A DNA stretch of 64,000 nt, taken from assembly GCF_019112545.1 (NCBI RefSeq), contig NW_025064900.1, positions 62,001-126,000 of the forward strand, written 5' to 3'. A model generated the notes under the pieces. That model saw only the letters and a list, made by a program, of their open reading frames with translations. It did no database searches and was not told the origin of the DNA. Shown here piece after piece: positions 1 through 13,164 of the stretch; position 1 is the stretch's first letter, and every line of letters starts with the position of its first letter. The position numbers were made by a program, and so were the translations under genes. Source of the DNA: Guyanagaster necrorhizus (lineage: Eukaryota; Basidiomycota; Agaricomycetes; Agaricales; Physalacriaceae).

Positions 1-450
1 ATGTCAATATTCCAAAAGAGTATGATATGTGGAAGGAGCACATTACTGAAATGAACAAGGAGTGACAGCAGCAGAAGGCAGAGAATGCAAACCTACAGAG
101 TGACTGTAAACCAAACTACCCCTCAAACATAAAGCATGGTGGTACCACTAATACTACTAAAATCAGTACTTCCTTTTCTTTCACCCCAACTTATGGTACA
201 CAGAAGACAGGTACCAGCACCACCTATACTAGAAGTGGAAAGCCAATAAACATAGATCAACTCAAGAAGGAGAGGAGGTGCTTTAACTGTGGGTTGAAGA
301 GATATCTGTCATAAGACTGCTTAAAAAAGAAACATATCTGAGGAGATATACAGGCATAAATCACTGAACTGTAAAAGGAAGCAGATAGACTTAAAGAACT
401 AAAAAAGGACACTAAGATGGAGAAAGTAAAAGACAGAGCTGATGAGTGAA
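1..450 (+). pseudogene. E1 gag 3' end (nucleocapsid part), decayed
   Basis: This is the C-terminal part of a retrotransposon Gag, the structural protein that binds and packages element RNA. The CCHC zinc knuckle is at 279-320 and reads CFNCGLKRYLS-stop-DC: the three cysteines survive, the histidine is replaced by Tyr, and a stop falls inside the motif. A Lys/Glu-rich tail follows, as in the other copies here. The Thr/Ser/Tyr-rich stretch before the knuckle (about 140-240) matches the same part of E2, E4, E6 and E7. It is not functional as read. Confidence 0.8.
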
Positions 451-899
451 TAATCCCTCTTGGTCAGCCAAGAAGCTTAGCAGTGTGTCTCCTGTAGCTG
501 CTGGACAGACTTATGTACTATTCTTAGTTACCAATATTTATGTGAATTTGAATATACCTTTGTCTACTGCTATACCAAGCATATCACAAGGATTGACAAA
601 ACAAACTCAACTGCTCACTCTAGACCAAACAGAGAGAGTGACCTCCACTGGCTGACTTAAGCCCTTTGATATTGAATACACTTGGCACATCATCAAGGAT
701 GCAAAAACCAAAAAAGAAATGAGGGTAGTACTCAAGAATTTGGTATATCAAACTAGGGCTGAGAAAGTAATCAATGAGATAGTAGAAGGAATGAAAACTA
801 TTGAAAGGTGTCAGGCTCTAGAATAGCTTGATAAGCTCTGAGGGCTCAAAAAATATATCAGATGACAAAAGACTCTGAGACAGAATCTAATCACCAGAG

Positions 900-3800
900 C
901 CCAGATCAAAACACTCATTTCTCATTCTATGCATGTGATAACAGCCCTGATTGATAGTGGCTGTACTAGAAGCTTGATAAATCATGCCTTTGTCAACAAG
1001 CACAATTTGCCAACATGTGCCACTGCTACTCTCATTCTCATCTACAATACAGATGGGACAAAGAATCAGGCTGGCTCAATAACTGAATTCGTTGAGCTCT
1101 GATTAACTATAGGAGACCACTCAGAACAGATTGATTTGGCTGTCACTGACCTTGGAACCAAGAAGATGTTCCTTGGCTATAACTGGCTGATTTAGCATAA
1201 TCTTCTGATCAACTGAAAGACTGAGCAAGTAACCTTCACTTGCTGTCAATGCCAGAAAATACCTTTTGAACTACCTGATAAGAATCCTGAAGACCAGTGG
1301 GATGAAGAGATGGAGGACAGCAAGACTATCCTGGCCATAAACATAGAGCAGACTTTACACATCTGAGCTGTACATCACACAAATGACCTCATCACCTAGG
1401 CTAACACAGAAAAAGAAGAGAAGACATTTGAAGAAATGGTATCTAAATGAGTCTGAGATTATTGGGATCTGTTCAGTAAAAAGAGTTTTGATGAACTGCT
1501 AGAACCAAAGCTATGGGACCATGCAATTGAACTGATCTCAAATGCAAATGCCAATCTGGATTGCAAGATGTATCCACTCAGCCATCCAGAATAGCAGAAA
1601 CTTGACAAATTTCTGGAAGAAAACTTCTCAAGTGAGTGCATCTGCCTGTTGAAGTCTCTTATAGCATCCCTCTTCTTTTTCATTAAAAAAAAGGATGGGA
1701 TGCTCCAATCTGTTCAAGATTATTAGATGCTGAACAAAATGACAATCAAGAATCACTATTCTCTCCCACTAATATCAGAACTGTTAGATAAACTGTGTGA
1801 AGCTCACTATTACACTAAATTGGATGTATGATAGAGATATAACAATGTATGAATTAAAGAGAGCAATGAGTGGAAGGTGGCATTCCAGACCAATAGAGAA
1901 TCTTCAAGCTGACTGTCATGTTTTTTGGTCTAACCAATTTGCTAGCAACTTTCCAGTGAATGATGAATGATATATTCAAAGACCTTATCATCACTGGGAA
2001 GTAACAATGTATCTTGATGACATTCTCATCATGTCTAAAGACCACAAGGAGTACTAGCAGCTGGTTTGACAGATACTCACTCTTATAAGAAAACATAAAC
2101 TATTTCTCAAGGCAGAGAAGTGTAAGTTCAAGATATTGAAAACAGAATACTTCAGAGTTATTATCAGCAAAGGGAGTATATCCATGGATCTGGTCAAGGT
2201 TGCCAGAGTGATGAAATGGCTAGTGCAAATGAAAAAGAAGAAGTTACAGTTGTTCTTGGGGTTCACCAACTTCTACTGATGATTCATCTAAGACTACAGC
2301 AAGATTATCTGGCCAATGATGCAACTCATAGAAAGTGCTCCATAGATCTGGAGACCCTCTCAGCAGACTGTATTTGATGATCTTAAGAAGCAATTAGCCA
2401 AAGACATCACTCTGGCAATACCAATACAGGATGAGAAATTCAGAGTGGAAGCAGATTCAAGTGAGAGAGCAATTGGCACTGTGCTCTCCCAGGAACAGAA
2501 TGAGAAGTGGCAACTGATAGCCTTTCTCTCTAAGGCACTGACTATTACAGAACATAATTATGAGATATACAATAAGGAGCTTTTAGCTATTATGCTGGCT
2601 CTTGCAGAATGGTGTTATTATATAATCAGAGCAGTCCAGACATTTGAAATCTGGATTGACCATCAGAACCTTCACTACTTCTGACTGCCACAAAAACTCA
2701 ATTGACAACAGGCACACTGGGTTACAGAGCTCTCTGAGTACAACTATACTCTACACCACAAAGTGGGAGCAGCAAACAAGAAGGCTGACCTCTTAAGTCA
2801 GCAGGCAGATCACAACTAATGAGGAGATGACAATGATGAGATGATACTCCTAAAACCAGAGCATTTTTAGACAATGATAATGCCAACAGAGGAGAAGATC
2901 TATGAGTGGATCAAAAGTGCAACATAGAATACAGGCCAGTGGGACTAACAGGTTGCCCTATCATTCAACTATGAGTGAGGACTGACAAAGGAGAATAGAT
3001 TGATCTGCTATGAAGGACAGATTTATATTTCATGTGACTACCAACTCTATGGCAAAATCATCACCACTTGCTATGATCACATGACTGCAGATCATCCAAG
3101 CATTGCAAAGACCAAAAAGCTGGTACTGTGAGAATATTAGTGGCTAAAGATAGAACAAGATGTGAAGAAGTATGTAAGGAGCTGTGAAACTTATCAAAGA
3201 ATGAAGACTTCAACTCAAGTGTGCATGATGCCACTTTATTCAAACAAGATATCAACCACATTCTGGACATACATTTCCATTAATATGATCACTGGTCTCA
3301 TAAACTGCAATAGCTATGATGCAATCATCATCATTGTCAATCACTTCTCAAAGGTCATCCTTCCTATTGCATGCTCAACAGAGTTATCATAAGAAGAGTG
3401 AGTAAAGATTCTCCATAATAAGATCTATGTGAAATATGGCATGCCATAAGTTGTTATTTCTGATAGAGGCCTCCAGTTTGTCTTCAAGTTTTTAGATAAT
3501 CTATATCATCTTCTAAATATCTGATGCAATGTGTCCACTGCATATCATCCATAAACAGATGGCCAGATAGAATGAGTGAATCAGAAAATTGAAAAGTATT
3601 TCTGTATGTTCATTAATTATTAACAAGATGACTGGACTGAATGGCTTGTTTAGGCAGCATTCTAGTATAACAACCACATTCACTCTACCACAGAAAAAAT
3701 ACCATTCTTTGTCAACCATGGCTGAGACCCAAACATTGCTCATACTGAGTGATATCACACTACAACATCTGCCTCCTCTGACTTTGCATCAATGATGACC

Positions 3801-4345
3801 ACAATTTATAACAAGATCCAATATGCCTTTGATAAAGCTGCTACAATCATGAAATCCCAATATAAAAAATGCTGCTGTCTCTCACATTAATATTGGGTTA
3901 ATGATAAAGTCTGGCTTGATACATCAAATCTCCATCTCTCACAGCCCAAACAAAAGTTAGCTGATAAATAAACTGGTCTATTTCTAATCACTGCCAAAAT
4001 TAGCCTTTCAGCATATAAACTCCAACTCCCCTCCTATTGGCATATCCAGGATGTCTTTAATGAAACACTTCTAATGTCTTATATGGCTCCCACCTTCCTG
4101 AATCAAGAATAACTTCTTGCACTGGAGCTGATACTAATTAACAATGAGGAGTATTATAAAGTTGACTAAGTTCTTAATCATCACCTATGAAAAATTCAGA
4201 CATGTGGTGGAGATAGCCAGATGACAGTGGACTATTTGGTTAGCTGGAAGGGCTATGATTCTGAATCAAACCAATGGGTAAATAAATAACACATAAATGC
4301 CAAAGATGCAATCCAGGACTATAAACTCTCTCTAGAATGATCTAT
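900..4345 (+). pseudogene. E1 pol: protease, RT, RNase H, integrase, chromodomain (decayed)
   Basis: Pol-type polyprotein in fragments. The protease starts near 940 with ALIDSGCTRS, so the catalytic DSG is kept. The reverse transcriptase covers about 1480-2400 and keeps the YLDD active site at 2010-2021. RNase H (about 2430-2830) keeps the EADSSERAIG and NKELLAIM blocks. The integrase covers about 2990-4000: an HHCC-like zinc region with CETYQ in place of CETCQ, and a core with VISDRG-like sequence. The chromodomain (about 4140-4340) has the VDYLVSWKGYDSESNQW pattern. Stops such as those at 1828 and 1831, where the youngest copy E7 has CGATGG, are explained by C-to-T on one strand and G-to-A on the other. 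There is no continuous frame. Confidence 0.88.
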
Positions 4346-4373
4346 CAGAACAATAGTCTTAAGAGAGAGGTAA

Positions 4374-4830
4374 TGTTATGATTTTTCTTTTTTCTTTTCT
4401 GATTAACCTCTATTTATACTTAGTCAGAGCACCTAAAGTCAGCACTTAGGATTGTGAGATCATCTTAGCACATAATAGACTGACTCAACTATTGTCTTTC
4501 AACAACAATATTATCTCTCAGTGATGAATAATACTCTTTTGTAGACAGTAATGACACATGAGGACAATAAGCACAGTAGCATAGGAATGCACAATTAGTA
4601 AGTGTATTTATATCTGACTCTCAAATAGTATATAAGTAGCATAGCTCTCACTGTATATCTTTAGCTTCAAGCTAAAGTTTATTCTTCACTATTCTATCTT
4701 AAGCCAACTTGTATTGGCCTTGAGACATAATATCATATAAACACACATAGTGAACTTAGATGTGACTATATGAATTCAATACAGCATCTATTTATCATGT
4801 GTTTAGATCATATGTTGCTTAGGCTTAACA
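4374..4830 (+). repeat. E1 3' LTR (457 bp)
   Basis: The LTR starts TGTTATGA directly after the purine-rich tract and ends GGCTTAACA, giving the TGTTA/TAACA terminal inverted repeat seen in all LTRs of this lineage here. It carries a TATA box, TATATAAG at 4629-4636. Thirty-four bases after the start of that box lies AGCTTCAAGCTAA (4663-4675), the conserved block complementary to the primer-binding sites of the related copies. Confidence 0.88.
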
Positions 4831-4968
4831 TTGACAGTAGATGGTTCAGAGGCTATGATAATATCTGATTACCTAGGTGATAACAGATTGATTTCCTTGG
4901 CAAAGATATACAATAATGAAAAGCCTGAGCAGAGTGCCAATAATAGTGCTTAAGAGCTTGACAAAGTC

Positions 4969-5436
4969 TGTTCAGCCCAAATGATATATGACCTAAATAT
5001 GTGATAAACTGACACTGCCTCATACTTTGGGCAATGATGCCAGAGTTCACTTGATGTGTTATATGGCTCTATATCACAAGACCTTTGGATTGGCTTGAAA
5101 TAAGACAGTGAAGAATAAAACTTTAGCTTGAAGCTGGGAATACTACAGTGAGAGCTATGCTACTTATATACTAGTTATCATCTGTTCTAAAGATATAGCT
5201 ATTTAATTATGCATCTTGGCATTAGAGTATTTTGTTCAGTGTTGTTAAGCTATCTACAAAAGATTATTGTCTGTCATTGAGCAGTTACTGTCATGTCAAA
5301 GAACAATGACCAACTGGGCATATTGTGATGACTAAGCTCTTGTTCCATGGTTCTAAATGCTGGTTAAGTGCTATGACTAAGCAAAGATAGGGGTTAATCT
5401 TTTGAATAAAAGATAAAAATGGAAAAAATCATAACA
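4969..5436 (-). repeat. E2 3' LTR (468 bp)
   Basis: Read on the minus strand it starts TGTTATGATT (near 5436) and ends at 4969. The minus-strand terminus reads GGGCTGAACA, decayed from GGGCTTAACA. The block TTAGCTTGAAGCT near 5114-5126 is the reverse complement of the conserved R-region motif. It is preceded at 5437-5455 by the complement of the polypurine tract. Confidence 0.9.
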
Positions 5437-5599
5437 TTACTCCCTTCTTAAGACCATCATTCCAATGGCTTAATTTAGGGACAAGTCATGATATTATGTA
5501 CCAGATAACCTGCTCTTCTTCTCATAAGATTCATGAAGACATTGACTGTTAAGTTTGTCAATGCCTCTGGTCATATTTGCAGATTGTGTTCTCAGCATC

Positions 5600-8500
5600 C
5601 ATATGTCATTTGTTCACCCATTAGTTTGACTCCAGACTGTAGCCTTTCTAACTGACCAGGTAGTCCATAGTTGTCATCATTCCACCATCTTTGGCTTTGA
5701 TTTTTTGTAATTTGTGATCCAATACCTGATTAATTTCATAATGTTCTTCATTGTCAATGAGATCAGGCAGTGGTGGAGGTGGTCATTCCTAGTTAGAGAA
5801 TGCCAGTGCAATATAGGGTGTTAATAATGTCTCATTGAAGACATTATGTATTTTTCATGTGTTTGGGAGGTGCAATTTATAGGCAGAGTTGCTGACTTTC
5901 ATGAGAATCAGGAATAGTCTAGTATATTTGTCTATGAGTTTTCATTTCAGACAGAGAAAGTGGAGGTTCATTGTATCCAGCCAAACTTTATCATTGACTG
6001 AATATTCATGGGAGGCATGGCAGTGTTTGTCATATTGCTTCTTTATTGCTGTTGCAGCCTTTTCAAGGGCTGTCTTAGTCTTAATATAGATTTTTGTCAT
6101 GATTGTGGCAAAGTCAGTAGAGGTGGGTGTGGAGATGTGTGTGCATTTGGTGTGGGTGACATAAGGATGTCATCCATAATTTATAAAGAACAGTGTCTTG
6201 CCCATGGCCAAGTGGATTCTGTTGTTGTGTTGAAAGACAGTGAGAGCCAGCCATTCCACCCAGTCATTTTGTCAATAATTGATAAAGAGGCAGAGATATT
6301 TCTCCATCTCTTGGTTTGCTCATTCTGTTTGTCCATCTGTCTGAGAGTGATAGGCAGTTGATGCATTATGCTTGATGTTGAGGAGTTAATATAGATCATC
6401 TAAGAACTTGAAGATAAATTGCAGTCCCCTATCTGAGATGACTACTTGAGGTATGCCATATTTTGCATATATCTTGTCATATAGAATCTTTGCCCATCCC
6501 TCAGAGGTTAATTCTGTCAAACAGGTGATTGGAATGATCACCTTAAAAAAGCAGTCAACTATGATGATTATAGCATTATAACTATTACAGTCAGATAATC
6601 TGATGATTATATCCACTGAGATGTGGATCTATGGTATTATTAGGACCTTGTTGGGGTGAAGTGGTGTGGCTCATGGTTGTGTGGAGGACTTGCCTCATTG
6701 GCAAGTTTTGCATGCCTTCATGTATCATTCTATATCTTGGCCCATCTTGGGCCACCAGTATTCTTGTAAGACCAATTTTTGGATGTTCTGCAGTTGTGTG
6801 GTTATGATATATAGCTATGATCTCACCACAGAGTGTCTGATCCCTGGGAATATAGATCTGTCCATCATAATGGATCATTTCTTTCTCCTTCTTCATGTCT
6901 CATTCATGATTAAGTGATGGGGCAACCCACTGGTTCCATTTGCAGATGTCTCTTGTAGTGCTCTTGATGCACTCATGGATCTCTTCTTCCATCAGCATGA
7001 TCATTGCATGGAAGTGTTCTAGTTTCAAAATCACAACTCTCTCATTGTCATCTCCTTCTTGGTTGTGATCCACCCTCCTGCTGAGCAGATCTGCTTTCTT
7101 GTTGGCTGCACTGGCTTTGTGGTGCAGTGTGTAGTCATACTCTGAGAGTTTAGTGACCCACCAAGCTTGATGGCAGTTCAATTTCTGAGGTACTCAGAAG
7201 TAACAAAGATTCTGATGATCTGTCTAGATTTCAAAGGTTTGGACTGCTTCAATTAGATAATGCCACTACTCTGCCAGGGTGAGCATTATGGTAAGGAGTT
7301 CTTTGTCACATATCTTATAATTGTGTTCCATGATAGTAAGAGCCTTGAATAGAAACACAACTGGATACTATTTGCCCTCTTGTTCCTGGGAGAGTATGGC
7401 TCCAATAGCATCTTCACTGGAGTTGGCTTTGACATGGAATTTTCCATCTTGCATTGAGATGGTGAAGACTATGTTCTCAGCCAACCAGTGCTTGAGATCA
7501 TCAAATGCCAATTGCTGAGACAGGCTCTAGGTCCAGGGTGCATTACCAGTCAGTTGGATCATTAGTCAGACCACCTTACTGTAGTCTCAGATAAATCATC
7601 AGTAGAAGTTGGTAAAGTCCAAAAAGGACTGTAATTCCTTTTTCTTGATGGGCTCTGGTCACTCTGTTACTTCTGCCACTTTGACAGAGTCTATCTTGAT
7701 GCTCTCTTTGCTGATAATGACTCTGAGATACTTGATTTCGAGTATCTCAAAGTTGCATTTCTCAGCCTTAAGAAATAGTCAATATTCTCTTATGAGGGCT
7801 AGTATCTATCATACTAGCTGTCAGTGTTCCTCTTTGGTTTTGGACATGATGAGAATGTCATCTAGATAAATCATGACCTTTCCAGTGGCAATGAGGTCCT
7901 TGAATATATCATTCATCATCCACTGAAAAGTGGTGGGAGAATTAGTGAGGCCAAAGAATATGACTATCAGTTTAAATAGCCCTCAGTTAGTGCAGAAAGT
8001 GGCTTTTCATTCATCATCTTCTTTGATATGCACATTATTGTAACCCCAGTGGACATTCAATTTTATATAATATCAGGTGCCATAGAGTTTGTCTATGAGT
8101 TCAGAGATTAATGAAAGGGGATAACAATTCTTGATCATCATCTTGTTGAGCTTCTGATAATCCTGCACTGGTCAGAGTTTATCATCCTTCTTCTTGACAA
8201 AGAAGAAAAGGGAGGCTATCAGAGATTTTGATGGCTGGATTCATCCACTGGAGAGATTCTCCTCCAGGAATTGATTGAGCTCTTACTGCTCATTGTTGCT
8301 AAGTGGATACACATTGCAATTCAAATTAGCATTGGCATTTGGAATCAGCTCAATTGCATGATCTCAAGGCTTTGGGTCTGGTAGTTCATTGAAACTCTCC
8401 TTGTTGAACAGGTCCTGGTAGTCACATGCCCATTCAGGCACTATCTTCTTAAATATCTTGCTCTCTTTCTCTGCACTGGCCTTTGCAGCCAAGTTGTTAG

Positions 8501-8970
8501 CATGATGTACAGTGCAGATATGGATTGCCCTCTGCAGATCTACAGTGAGAATCATCTTGCCATCCTCCATCTCTTCATTTCACTGGTCTTTGGGATCCTC
8601 ATTCAGTAATTTGAATGGGATCTTCTAACATTGACATCTTGCAAATGTGATCTGACTGGTTTTTCAGTTGATCAGCAGATTATGATGAATTAATCAATCA
8701 TGACCAAGAAAGATCTCCTTGGTTTCTAGATTGGTGATGGCCAAATTGATTCTTTTGAAGTGATCACTGATCATAAGCCTGAGCTCAACAAATTTAGTAA
8801 TCAAACTGGCTTGGTTTTTGATACCATCTACATTGTAGACTGGGATTGGGGCTGCAGTGGCCTGGATAGAGAGATTGTGTTTGGTGACAAAAGCACAATT
8901 GATTGAGCTACTGATGCAGCCACTATCAATTAGAGCAGTCACTGCATAGGTGCTTCAAGATATAAGGGTC
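5600..8970 (-). pseudogene. E2 pol (decayed)
   Basis: Reading leftwards: protease at about 8960-8690 with ALIDSGC (DSG kept); RT at about 8300-7600 with the YLDD box at 7857-7868; RNase H at about 7520-7050; integrase from about 6900 to 5870, where the core is seen as IIIRLSDCNSYNAIIIIVD and VVISDRGLQF; chromodomain at about 5790-5640. In the integrase zinc region the two CxxC cysteines fall in another frame from the histidines, so there is an indel near 6700-6730. The longest open pieces are 80-100 codons. The RT and protease active-site residues survive, so loss of function comes from stops and frameshifts. Confidence 0.88.
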
Positions 8971-9955
8971 TTGATTTGGGCCTTGGCCAATAGGTCTCAT
9001 TCCAATGTTTTGGATTGTCAGATAAATTTCTGTGGTCCTCAGAGTTTGTCAAGCTATTCCAAGGCTCTGCATCATTTAGTCTTCCTCATCTCTTCCACTA
9101 TTTTATTGATCACTTCTTTGGCTCAGATCTTGTGGACCCAATTCTTGAGCATGGCTTTTACCATAGTCTCATTCTTTGTATCCTTGATTGCTTGCCAAGT
9201 CCATTTGGTATCAAATGGCTTTAGCCAGCTAGTGAGGCTTGCTGCCTCTGTTCAGCCTGTAGGCAATTGAGTTTTTTCCTTAGGCAATTCTGGTTGTTGA
9301 GTGGTAGTGTCAGGTATATTTGAATGCATGCATAATTTAGACATAGGTGGTACTACAGAGATATAATCAGTCTATCCAGCATCTGCTTGTGACACACCAC
9401 TCATTATTCTGGCCAAGTCAGCAGAATCACTCACTGTTTGGCTCCATCTTTTACTTTCTTGACCTTTGTCTCTGGTCTAAGGGCTTTTTCTTCCTTCTGC
9501 AACTTGGTGATTAGCACCCATAAGTCTTCTCAGATGTGCTTGTTCTTTTTCTGTGGGCAGTCCCATGTCATGTGGCCTTTTTGGCCACAATTGAAGCACT
9601 TACCCTCCTTCTTGAGTCAATCCACATTCATAGGCTTATGTGTTCCAGTAAATATCATACCCATACTGGTTTTCTTCTCACTGTAGGAGAAAGTTGGGGT
9701 CAAGCTGCTGGGCTTGGCAGATGTGGTTGTGCTGAGGGTGGACTTCATGCTCTGTCCTTGATTCTTTTGACCCCTGATTAGGGTAGTCTGTTCTGCCTTC
9801 TGTTGTTGCCACTCCCTGTACATAGTGATGATGCAGTCCTTCCATTCATCATATTCCTTCAGAATACTATGTCTGATGTCTGAGATGATCTTTAGATAGA
9901 AGGGCAGAGCTCTCATCTTCATGTACTTGACTATCTTCTGTCTGGTGACATGCTC
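8971..9955 (-). pseudogene. E2 gag nucleocapsid and gag-protease spacer (decayed)
   Basis: On the minus strand this holds the C-terminal Gag piece (MKMRALPFYLKIISDIRHSI and onward) and an intact CCHC knuckle, CFNCGQKGHMTWDC, encoded near 9605-9564. About 190 codons of spacer follow before the protease; the spacer contains a weakly conserved FDTEWTW/ALEWLDKL-type region also present in E1, E6 and E7. The gag reading continues on the other side of R1, at 13165. I do not recognise the spacer as a known domain. Confidence 0.78.
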
Positions 9956-12900
9956 TCTCCATGTTCAGGCATGTAAAATTGCAAAAATTGAGAATACATG
10001 GATGACATTTCAGTCCAGTAAGCATGTAACTGAGAATAGAATAAGAGCACACAGAAACCTAGCCATCATAAGGCTAAACTGAAGTAATAAGGAGCAGAGT
10101 GCATGGCCTAGTAGTAGACTAATACTAGAGGGGTTAGACTGCATGTGAGATCCTAGCACTTGGTCCTAAATGCACCAATACTATTACAAGGGGATATGCT
10201 AAAAATAAAAGAAATATGATCAAAATATGATTGGCAATCCTGATCACATTGATCAATGATGCACTGATGAAACATGCTTTAGAATAGAGATCTGAGACCC
10301 AAAGAAAGGTATCTGAATAACTGGGTGCTGAACAGAGAGATGCAATGATGGCAACAAAGAGATAGATAGAGAAATATTACTCTCAGAGATGAATAGCACA
10401 TATTCTGCTCAGAGACTTGCACACATACTTACAGTGCTTTAGCACACTTAACACAGCAAGAGACTCTGCATCATACTGAAATATGACATATACTATATTG
10501 AGTAAGTTAATTAATGCATATCAGGCTAGAAGCAGTGCATTTTATGAGCTGGAGGGAATGTTGAGACACTAGAAAAGAGAACATAACTATTGTGGCTGAC
10601 TTCAGACATGAGAGATAACTCCAGGGGTCCAGAACCATTTACTGCTATCAGAGATGTGTCACTGAGGAAATAAGAAAGTGAGCAGACCTGGCTAGGTCTA
10701 CTAGCTGAGGTCAGCTAGTGAGAAAACATTGCACAGTCCTGGCCTAGAAGAGAATAAGCATGGCAACTACAATATGCATGTGATGATATGCAGGCTACAT
10801 ATCCAGCCCTATAATTTGCAAATTCTGCATAATACACTAGAATATGCTAGTAACTGAGAATTATTAGCTAATAGAGGACTATGGCTGAGGCTTCAAGCTG
10901 ATAGTCATGCTAGTCACTAATACTAAGTCTAAATTGGACTTTGTAAAAATAATATGGCCTAAGAATAAAAATCCTAAGTCAGGTTTGAACTTAGAAAAGT
11001 TCTGCACTACACCTTGGAAAATACTAAGTCCAAGTTGGACTTAGAAATAGTACCTCAAATAGGGCCAATTCTACATGCCACTAAGACAAGTATATTCCAA
11101 GACAGCTAGGGGTATAATACCATAGCCAGTTGTGGAGTATTGAGTAAAGATAGCATCATCCAGGAGCAGTAAGAAGAGAGACCTAATGATCTGTGGCTAG
11201 CACTCTGAATTTTGACTCAAATGCCTAAGTCCAAATTTCCTAGGTATCAGGTGACCTAAGGGACTTAGAATTGAGAGGAATAGAGTGGATAGGACCAGTT
11301 GACTGTGCCTGACCAGGCCTGATCAATCAAGCTACTAAGAATAACTCAGAGGATTAAAACTCTGGGTAGACAGAAAGAAGTTAGATACCCACAGGCACTG
11401 TAGGCTTAAAATAAAGCTGTGTGGTGGCCAGGCAGGTCTGATCAAGCCTAGGGGAGTCCAGGAGTGCTGCCATTCCGGAATAATGGCATGATTCCGCTTT
11501 AAACAGAAGAAATATTATTTTGAATGCTTTATTTATAGATTCTGTACCTGTTGTTGATGTATAAAAGAAGGGAATGGGGGGAAAATGGGAAGCAAGCAAC
11601 TCACTCCTGCATTCAGGCCTTCTAGCCCACTGTAGCTAGTCCCTGGGACAATGGATTTTGAGTTCTGCTTCAACTTAGTGATTTATTTAAGTTGCTTTGT
11701 CACTTAGAGAGGATTGGATTGGAATAATAACTGTATTTTGGGTTTCAGATTAATTTGGATTCCAAACTATAAGGGTTTTGGCATCAGAATACAGGTTCTT
11801 TGGTTTTGAGGACTGCTAGCCAGCTAAGAGTGCAGCTAGTCAAGCCTAAGTGCTTGATAGACTTAGTATTTGGGTTTTAGAGTTCATTGGGTTTTGGAAT
11901 ATTCTAAGTTGATTTGAAGCACAATTCGGTGTTGATTCTAAGTCCTAATTATACTTAAACATTGCTATAGACTACTCTCATGAGTATTGCATCTTTGAAA
12001 GCAAGATAGAGTTGAATAACTGTCTTTATTGACTGTTTCTCAGATTTTACTTAAGACTGCAAGAGTGCTTCTATTGTACTTGAAACAACTGATGTCAACT
12101 GTATTTGGTGATTGTGTATTGAGTGGTTAGGTGTTGGTGTTTGAGAGTTCATTTCTCATTCACCTCTCTTAGTCACTTAGCCATTACCAAGCACATCAGC
12201 AAATAATACCTATAGAATCTGGCATAGAGTCCTGCACTTTGAAGATACTATAGTAGGATTGTATTAGTAAGTATCATAGTAGAGTATTTAAATATGACAT
12301 TGTATGAGTAGAAGAAAGAGTTTCTGACCCTTACAGTTGCAGTGTATTGAGCACAGAAAGCCTTACACTCTAGCTCTGAATTTGTGTTTGTAACTTCAGG
12401 TGAGAGAATAGATATATTATTGAATATCCTTGAGAGAGCTGTGAGAACTAAGCAAGGCATCAAAGCTTGCAAAGGACTTGAGCCCAATTTGATAAGAGGT
12501 TTTGGATCATGCTCTAACCTGAGAATAAGAGAGTGGATCTGAAGGGCATCATCTTGAGTTTTTGAGGTATTTTTGACACATGGTGCTACAGGTGGCAGAG
12601 GTTCAAACCCTTTAGTCTGTTGAATGGTGTTTATTATGTTTTATGTCTCTGAATTGCCTAGGTTTGAATCCTGTGGGTCTATGATTGGTTTAGAAACTTA
12701 TGAACAGAGATCTGTGCTCTTTGACACTAGTGGATGTGTTTGTGATTGATTTCTACTTAGAGTGCTAAGATTTGAGTCATGTATTGTGTGTATTAGGGAT
12801 TTTGAGTTGATCTGAGCTGTGCTTGGGACTTTTTGGAGAGTTTTATGAGAGTGTTTTGATGTATTGTATTGAGCTGCAGTACTCTTTTGCCTTAAGGTCC

Positions 12901-13164
12901 AGCAACACCTGTTGCCACCTCTTGTTTAGATAAAATAAAAAGCTTTAGGACTTAGAGAGATCTCAGACTGCCATAAGCATGCTATTACTGGTTGTGCACT
13001 GTGATCTCATTGAAGAAGACAATTATAATTGTTGATTACTACTTTTATCACATTATAATCCCTCCATGAACTAAGAGTTTTGTGTGTGTGTTAGTGTGAG
13101 TGTGGTTAGTGGATAACACTTTGCTGTATCCATTTTCACTTTGCACACACTCAGATCCTCTTCA
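9956..13164 (+). repeat. R1 copy 1, split by R2; nested in E2 gag
   Basis: R1 is a non-coding repeat of about 1.8 kb present four times full length and once as a fragment. This copy starts TGACATGCTCTC, ends ATCCTCTTCA, and is 1794 bp once the nested R2 is removed. It interrupts E2 gag between the DDIT(D)TG and KYMKMR regions. Flanking tetramers are CTGG (9952-9955) and CCAG (13165-13168), which could be a CCGG duplication after CpG decay on opposite strands. It contains TATTTAAATA near 12285 and AATAAA near 12942, which with TG...CA ends suggests a long solo LTR, but no internal region of a parent element is present. Confidence 0.7.
10784..12198 (-). repeat. R2 copy A (1415 bp), nested in R1 copy 1
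   Basis: R2 is a second non-coding repeat, about 1.4 kb. The + strand here starts TGATATGC and ends GCACATCA; other copies end GCATATCA, giving an 8-bp terminal inverted repeat. The orientation is opposite to copies B, C and D. The junctions are clear because R1 copies 2 and 4 continue uninterrupted across this site (ATGTGCAAATAATAC-like). TATAAAAG lies near 11559-11566 on the + strand. There is no coding sequence. It may be a solo LTR; I could not define a clean target duplication. Confidence 0.75.

Larger units (their letters stand above)
1..4830 (+). mobile_element. E1: decayed Ty3/gypsy chromovirus, 5' truncated by the window edge
   Basis: The window opens inside the gag gene of a + strand LTR retrotransposon. 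In order it holds the end of gag with a damaged zinc knuckle, a protease with a DSG triad, reverse transcriptase, RNase H, integrase, a C-terminal chromodomain, a purine-rich tract (about 4358-4373) and one 3' LTR (4374-4830). The domain order and chromodomain place it in the chromovirus branch of Ty3/gypsy (family knowledge). Stops interrupt every domain and most can be read as C-to-T or G-to-A changes. The 5' LTR lies outside the window, so the target duplication cannot be tested; the 5 bases after the LTR are TTGAC. E2 begins about 140 bases downstream in the opposite orientation. Confidence 0.9.

Noticed and set aside
4831..4963. Stretch between the E1 LTR and E2 as the end of another element
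   Set aside because: No LTR, gag or pol similarity seen; too short to assign.
10784..12198. R2 as a cut-and-paste DNA transposon because of its inverted termini
   Set aside because: The inverted repeat is only 8 bp, there is no transposase or clean target duplication, and the ends have the TG...CA form usual for LTRs.
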